Positions 4,890 through 7,056 of a stretch of DNA of 7,056 nucleotides are shown in pieces. The translations under genes and the position numbers were made by a program. Position 1 is the first letter of the stretch. Every line of letters starts with the position of its first letter. Source of the stretch: an uncultured Bacteroidota bacterium (GTDB lineage Bacteria; Bacteroidota; Bacteroidia; NS11-12g; UBA955); NCBI GenBank assembly GCA_903879775.1, contig CAIRMY010000118.1, positions 1 to 7,056 of the forward strand. Direction: 5' to 3'. Below the pieces are notes generated by a model. It saw only the letters and a program-made list of their open reading frames with translations. It did no database searches and was not told where the DNA came from.

Positions 4890-6248
4890 TTGTGAATAAG
4901 CGTTTGTCATACGACCTTTCATTTTACCTCCGTTACTCATTAATCCGTCGTATTTTCGCATTAATAAATAACTGTCAATTTGTTGTAGAGTGTCTAAAAC
5001 TACACCCACTAAAATTAACAAACTTGTTCCTCCAAAAAACTGTCCAAATTCTTGATTGATATGGAGAGAAGTTGCAAAAACAGGAAGTATCGCAACCAAA
5101 CTTATAAATATTGCACCGGGTAAAGTAATTCTTGAAATTACACCGTCAATAAAATTAGAAGTTTGTTTTCCAGGCTTTATACCAGGTATAAACCCATTGT
5201 TACGTTTCATGTCGTCGGCCATTTGAACTGGGTTAAAAATAATTGCAGTATAAAAATATGTAAAGACTACAATTAAGAAAACCAAGAGTGCATTGTGACC
5301 AAAGCTATTTGGATTCATCATACTCATTAACCAACCTGGGGCATTGTTTTCTGTGTAGAAACTACCAATTGTAGCAGGAAGGAATAAAATCGCTTGAGCA
5401 AAGATGATTGGCATTACGCCTGCAGCTAAAATCTTAATTGGGAGATATTGTCTAACTCCACCATATTGACGTTGGCCTACAACTCGCTTTGCATAGTTAA
5501 TGGTAATTTTACGTGTACCTTGAGTTAACAAAATCACACCGAGCACAACCATAAACCAAATCACCATTTCCACGATGAATAAGATTAAACCACCACCTTG
5601 GATACGAATCATAAATTCTGAAACCAACGCTGATGGCATACGTGCTATGATACCAACCATAATGATTAAGCTAATACCATTTCCTAAACCTCTATCGGTA
5701 ATTCGTTCACCCATCCACATGGTAAACATTGTACCAGCAGTTAAGAGAATAATGTTGGTAAACATAAACATTTCCTTTGAAAGCACTTGATCATTGAAAT
5801 TAAATAACAATGCAGCAGCATTCTTTTCTGTTCCAACAATGTTGTTCAAATAAGCAAATGCTTGAACCGCAGTGAAAGCAATCGTCAGGATTCGAGTGTA
5901 TTGATTCATTTTTCTTCTACCCTCTTCACCTTCTTTTTGCAAACGTTGGAAACTTGGAATTGCAATGGTTACCAATTGCATGAATATAGAAGCCGAGATA
6001 TAGGGCATTATACCAAGTGCAAAGATGGCACCTCGTCCGAATGCACCGCCGGCAAAAGTGTTGATTAAACCTAAGATGTTATTCTTAGTTTGATTATTCA
6101 ACCCTTCCAAGGCATCACTATCAATTCCCGGAAGAATGATATAAGACCCAAGACGATAGATCACAAGAAGCATAAGCGTATAAGTTATACGTTTACGCAA
6201 TTCATCTATTGCCCAAATATGCTTAATGGTTTCTATAAGTTTTTTCAT
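4878..6248 (-). CDS. secY: Preprotein translocase channel subunit SecY
   Basis: This 456-residue polytopic inner-membrane protein has ten predicted hydrophobic segments (about 22-40, 75-97, 117-137, 158-179, 189-208, 220-242, 272-295, 318-340, 376-394, 405-425). The plug and second segment read G-G-A-F-G-R-G-A-I-F-A-L-G-I-M-P-Y-I-S-A-S near 67-87. Cytoplasmic loop 4 has Y-A-K-R-V-V-G-Q-R near 252-260, and loop 5 has G-I-K-P-G-K-Q-T near 356-363. In that loop the position of E. coli Arg357, important for SecA-driven export, is Lys358, a conservative change I believe is usual in this phylum. SecY forms the export channel with SecE and SecG. The gene starts two bases after rplO. Confidence 0.99.
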   Translation of the reverse strand: MKKLIETIKHIWAIDELRKRITYTLMLLVIYRLGSYIILPGIDSDALEGLNNQTKNNILGLINTFAGGAFGRGAIFALGIMPYISASIFMQLVTIAIPSFQRLQKEGEEGRRKMNQYTRILTIAFTAVQAFAYLNNIVGTEKNAAALLFNFNDQVLSKEMFMFTNIILLTAGTMFTMWMGERITDRGLGNGISLIIMVGIIARMPSALVSEFMIRIQGGGLILFIVEMVIWFMVVLGVILLTQGTRKITINYAKRVVGQRQYGGVRQYLPIKILAAGVMPIIFAQAILFLPATIGSFYTENNAPGWLMSMMNPNSFGHNALLVFLIVVFTYFYTAIIFNPVQMADDMKRNNGFIPGIKPGKQTSNFIDGVISRITLPGAIFISLVAILPVFATSLHINQEFGQFFGGTSLLILVGVVLDTLQQIDSYLLMRKYDGLMSNGGKMKGRMTNAYSQVDF

Positions 6249-6250
6249 GC

Positions 6251-6703
6251 TTATCGACCTATTGTGTGAACACTTCCACCAGCTTTTTCAATAGCGGCTT
6301 TTGCTGTTTCACTGAATTTATTTGCATGAACTTCCAAAGCGGAAGTGATTTCACCACGTCCTAATATTTTGAAAACTTCATTTTTGTGAATCAAATTTTT
6401 ATCAATCAAGATTTGACGGTCAATTTTAGTGATCTTCAATTCTTCAGCCAATTGTTGCAACACATCTAAATTCACTGATGCATAATCAATACGGTTGATG
6501 TTTCTAAATCCACCTTTAGGAATACGACGTTGCAATGGCATTTGACCACCCTCGAAACCAATTTTACGAGAGTAACCAGTACGCGATTGAGCTCCTTTAT
6601 GACCTTTTGTAGAAGTTCCACCTCTACCTGAACCTTGTCCGCGACCAATTCTTTTGCGGTTTTTTACAGAACCTTCAGCAGGTTTTAAATTACTTAAATT
6701 CAT
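6251..6703 (-). CDS. rplO: Large ribosomal subunit protein uL15
   Basis: This 150-residue L15 has the normal length. The Gly/Arg-rich N-terminal extension near 17-55 (R-K-R-I-G-R-G-Q-G-S-G-R-G-G, then G-F-E-G-G-Q-M-P-L-Q-R-R-I-P-K-G-G-F) threads into 23S rRNA. The globular C-terminal part has the family ending with A-K-A-A-I-E-K-A-G-G-S-V near 133-144. L15 is a late-assembly protein of the 50S subunit. It lies four bases after rpmD and two before secY, so translation is probably coupled. Confidence 0.98.
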   Translation of the reverse strand: MNLSNLKPAEGSVKNRKRIGRGQGSGRGGTSTKGHKGAQSRTGYSRKIGFEGGQMPLQRRIPKGGFRNINRIDYASVNLDVLQQLAEELKITKIDRQILIDKNLIHKNEVFKILGRGEITSALEVHANKFSETAKAAIEKAGGSVHTIGR

Positions 6704-6707
6704 GATA

Positions 6708-6887
6708 TTAGGCGTTTTCTACTTTTAAAAGGTGATTAACAGTACGAATCATGCCTTCGATTTGAGGATTCAATTCTACAACACGAGTCGCGTTCATTTT
6801 TCTAAGTCCTAATGCTTGTAAAGTAGCTTTTTGGTTCTTAGGGTAACCAATTCCACTTTTTACTTGGGTTATTTTAACTTTTCCCAT
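6708..6887 (-). CDS. rpmD: Large ribosomal subunit protein uL30
   Basis: This 59-residue L30 begins M-G-K-V-K-I-T-Q-V-K-S and carries H-L-L-K-V-E-N near its end, the same length as E. coli L30. An in-frame ATG four codons upstream at 6899 would give 63 residues but would overlap the end of rpsE. The ATG at 6887 starts four bases after the rpsE stop and matches the start of family members, so I chose it. L30 is a small 50S protein contacting 23S rRNA. Confidence 0.95.
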   Translation of the reverse strand: MGKVKITQVKSGIGYPKNQKATLQALGLRKMNATRVVELNPQIEGMIRTVNHLLKVENA

Positions 6888-6891
6888 TATC

Positions 6892-7056
6892 TTAACCATT
6901 AAATACTTGTTTCATACTAACACCACGCATATGAGCAACGGTGTGTGGATCTCTCATACTTGTAAGGGCATCGAAAGTTGCTTTAACCACATTGTGAGGG
7001 TTAGAAGAACCTTTAGATTTAGCCAATACATCGGTAACACCAGCGCTTTCCAATAC
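6892..7056 (-). CDS. rpsE: Small ribosomal subunit protein uS5, C-terminal part (5' end outside window)
   Basis: The minus-strand frame from 7056 to the TAA at 6894-6892 encodes the last 54 residues of S5. It contains the typical A-G-V-T-D-V-L-A-K-S-K-G-S near residues 5-17 of the visible part, then N-P-H-N-V-V-K-A-T-F-D-A-L near 19-31, which form the C-terminal alpha/beta domain. S5 lies near the mRNA entry channel and affects decoding fidelity. The residues linked in E. coli to spectinomycin resistance lie in the N-terminal part, outside the window. Its position before rpmD and rplO is the standard spc-operon order. Confidence 0.96.
   Translation of the reverse strand, partial: VLESAGVTDVLAKSKGSSNPHNVVKATFDALTSMRDPHTVAHMRGVSMKQVFNG

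Noticed and set aside
4463..5059. Open frames on the plus strand opposite rpsM, rpmJ, infA and the end of secY
   Set aside because: They lie antisense to well-conserved genes, encode no recognisable family and have no promoter or start context of their own.
5575..6068. Two plus-strand open frames opposite secY
   Set aside because: They are antisense to conserved SecY codons; their composition mirrors the complementary membrane-protein sequence.

Overview
This window is a stretch of chromosome from a member of the Bacteroidota. The evidence is: RpoA, L17, L36 and SecY sequences of the type seen in that phylum; an S46-family dipeptidyl peptidase (a family best known from Bacteroidota); A/T-rich gene starts without Shine-Dalgarno sequences; and a near-consensus Bacteroidota promoter (TTTG / TAnnTTTG type) before infA. 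Order and genus cannot be fixed from the sequence alone.

Layout. Bases 1-1365 read left to right. First is the 3' end of an S46 dipeptidyl peptidase gene (1-554), closed by a strong intrinsic terminator (587-619). A 203-base intergenic space follows. Then come two tightly spaced genes for a single-domain rhodanese (758-1069) and a small thioredoxin (1075-1365). A hairpin with T tracts in both directions (1393-1424) separates these from the convergent block on the other strand.

Bases 1443-7056 are one uninterrupted minus-strand ribosomal protein and transcription cluster, the end of the spc operon joined to the alpha operon. In transcription order it holds rpsE (partial), rpmD, rplO, secY, infA, rpmJ, rpsM, rpsK, rpsD, rpoA and rplQ. 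The 38-codon rpmJ gene lies at 4501-4617. Spacings are 2-33 bases, so the genes are probably co-transcribed. A likely internal promoter in the secY-infA gap would let infA to rplQ be made independently of the upstream part. adk and map, which sit between secY and infA in many bacteria, are absent there.

How the genes work together. The minus-strand block supplies ribosomal proteins (S5, L30, L15, L36, S13, S11, S4, L17), the initiation factor IF-1, the SecY translocation channel and the RNA polymerase alpha subunit, so transcription, translation and export are coordinated. The plus-strand genes are unrelated: peptide catabolism at the cell envelope, and a probable thiol/persulfide redox pair.

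I found no novel multi-gene system. Points worth a second look are the internal infA promoter, the Arg that marks the S46 enzyme as DPP11-type, the L36 that has lost three of four zinc ligands but keeps one Cys, and the repeat-bearing disordered tail on L17.
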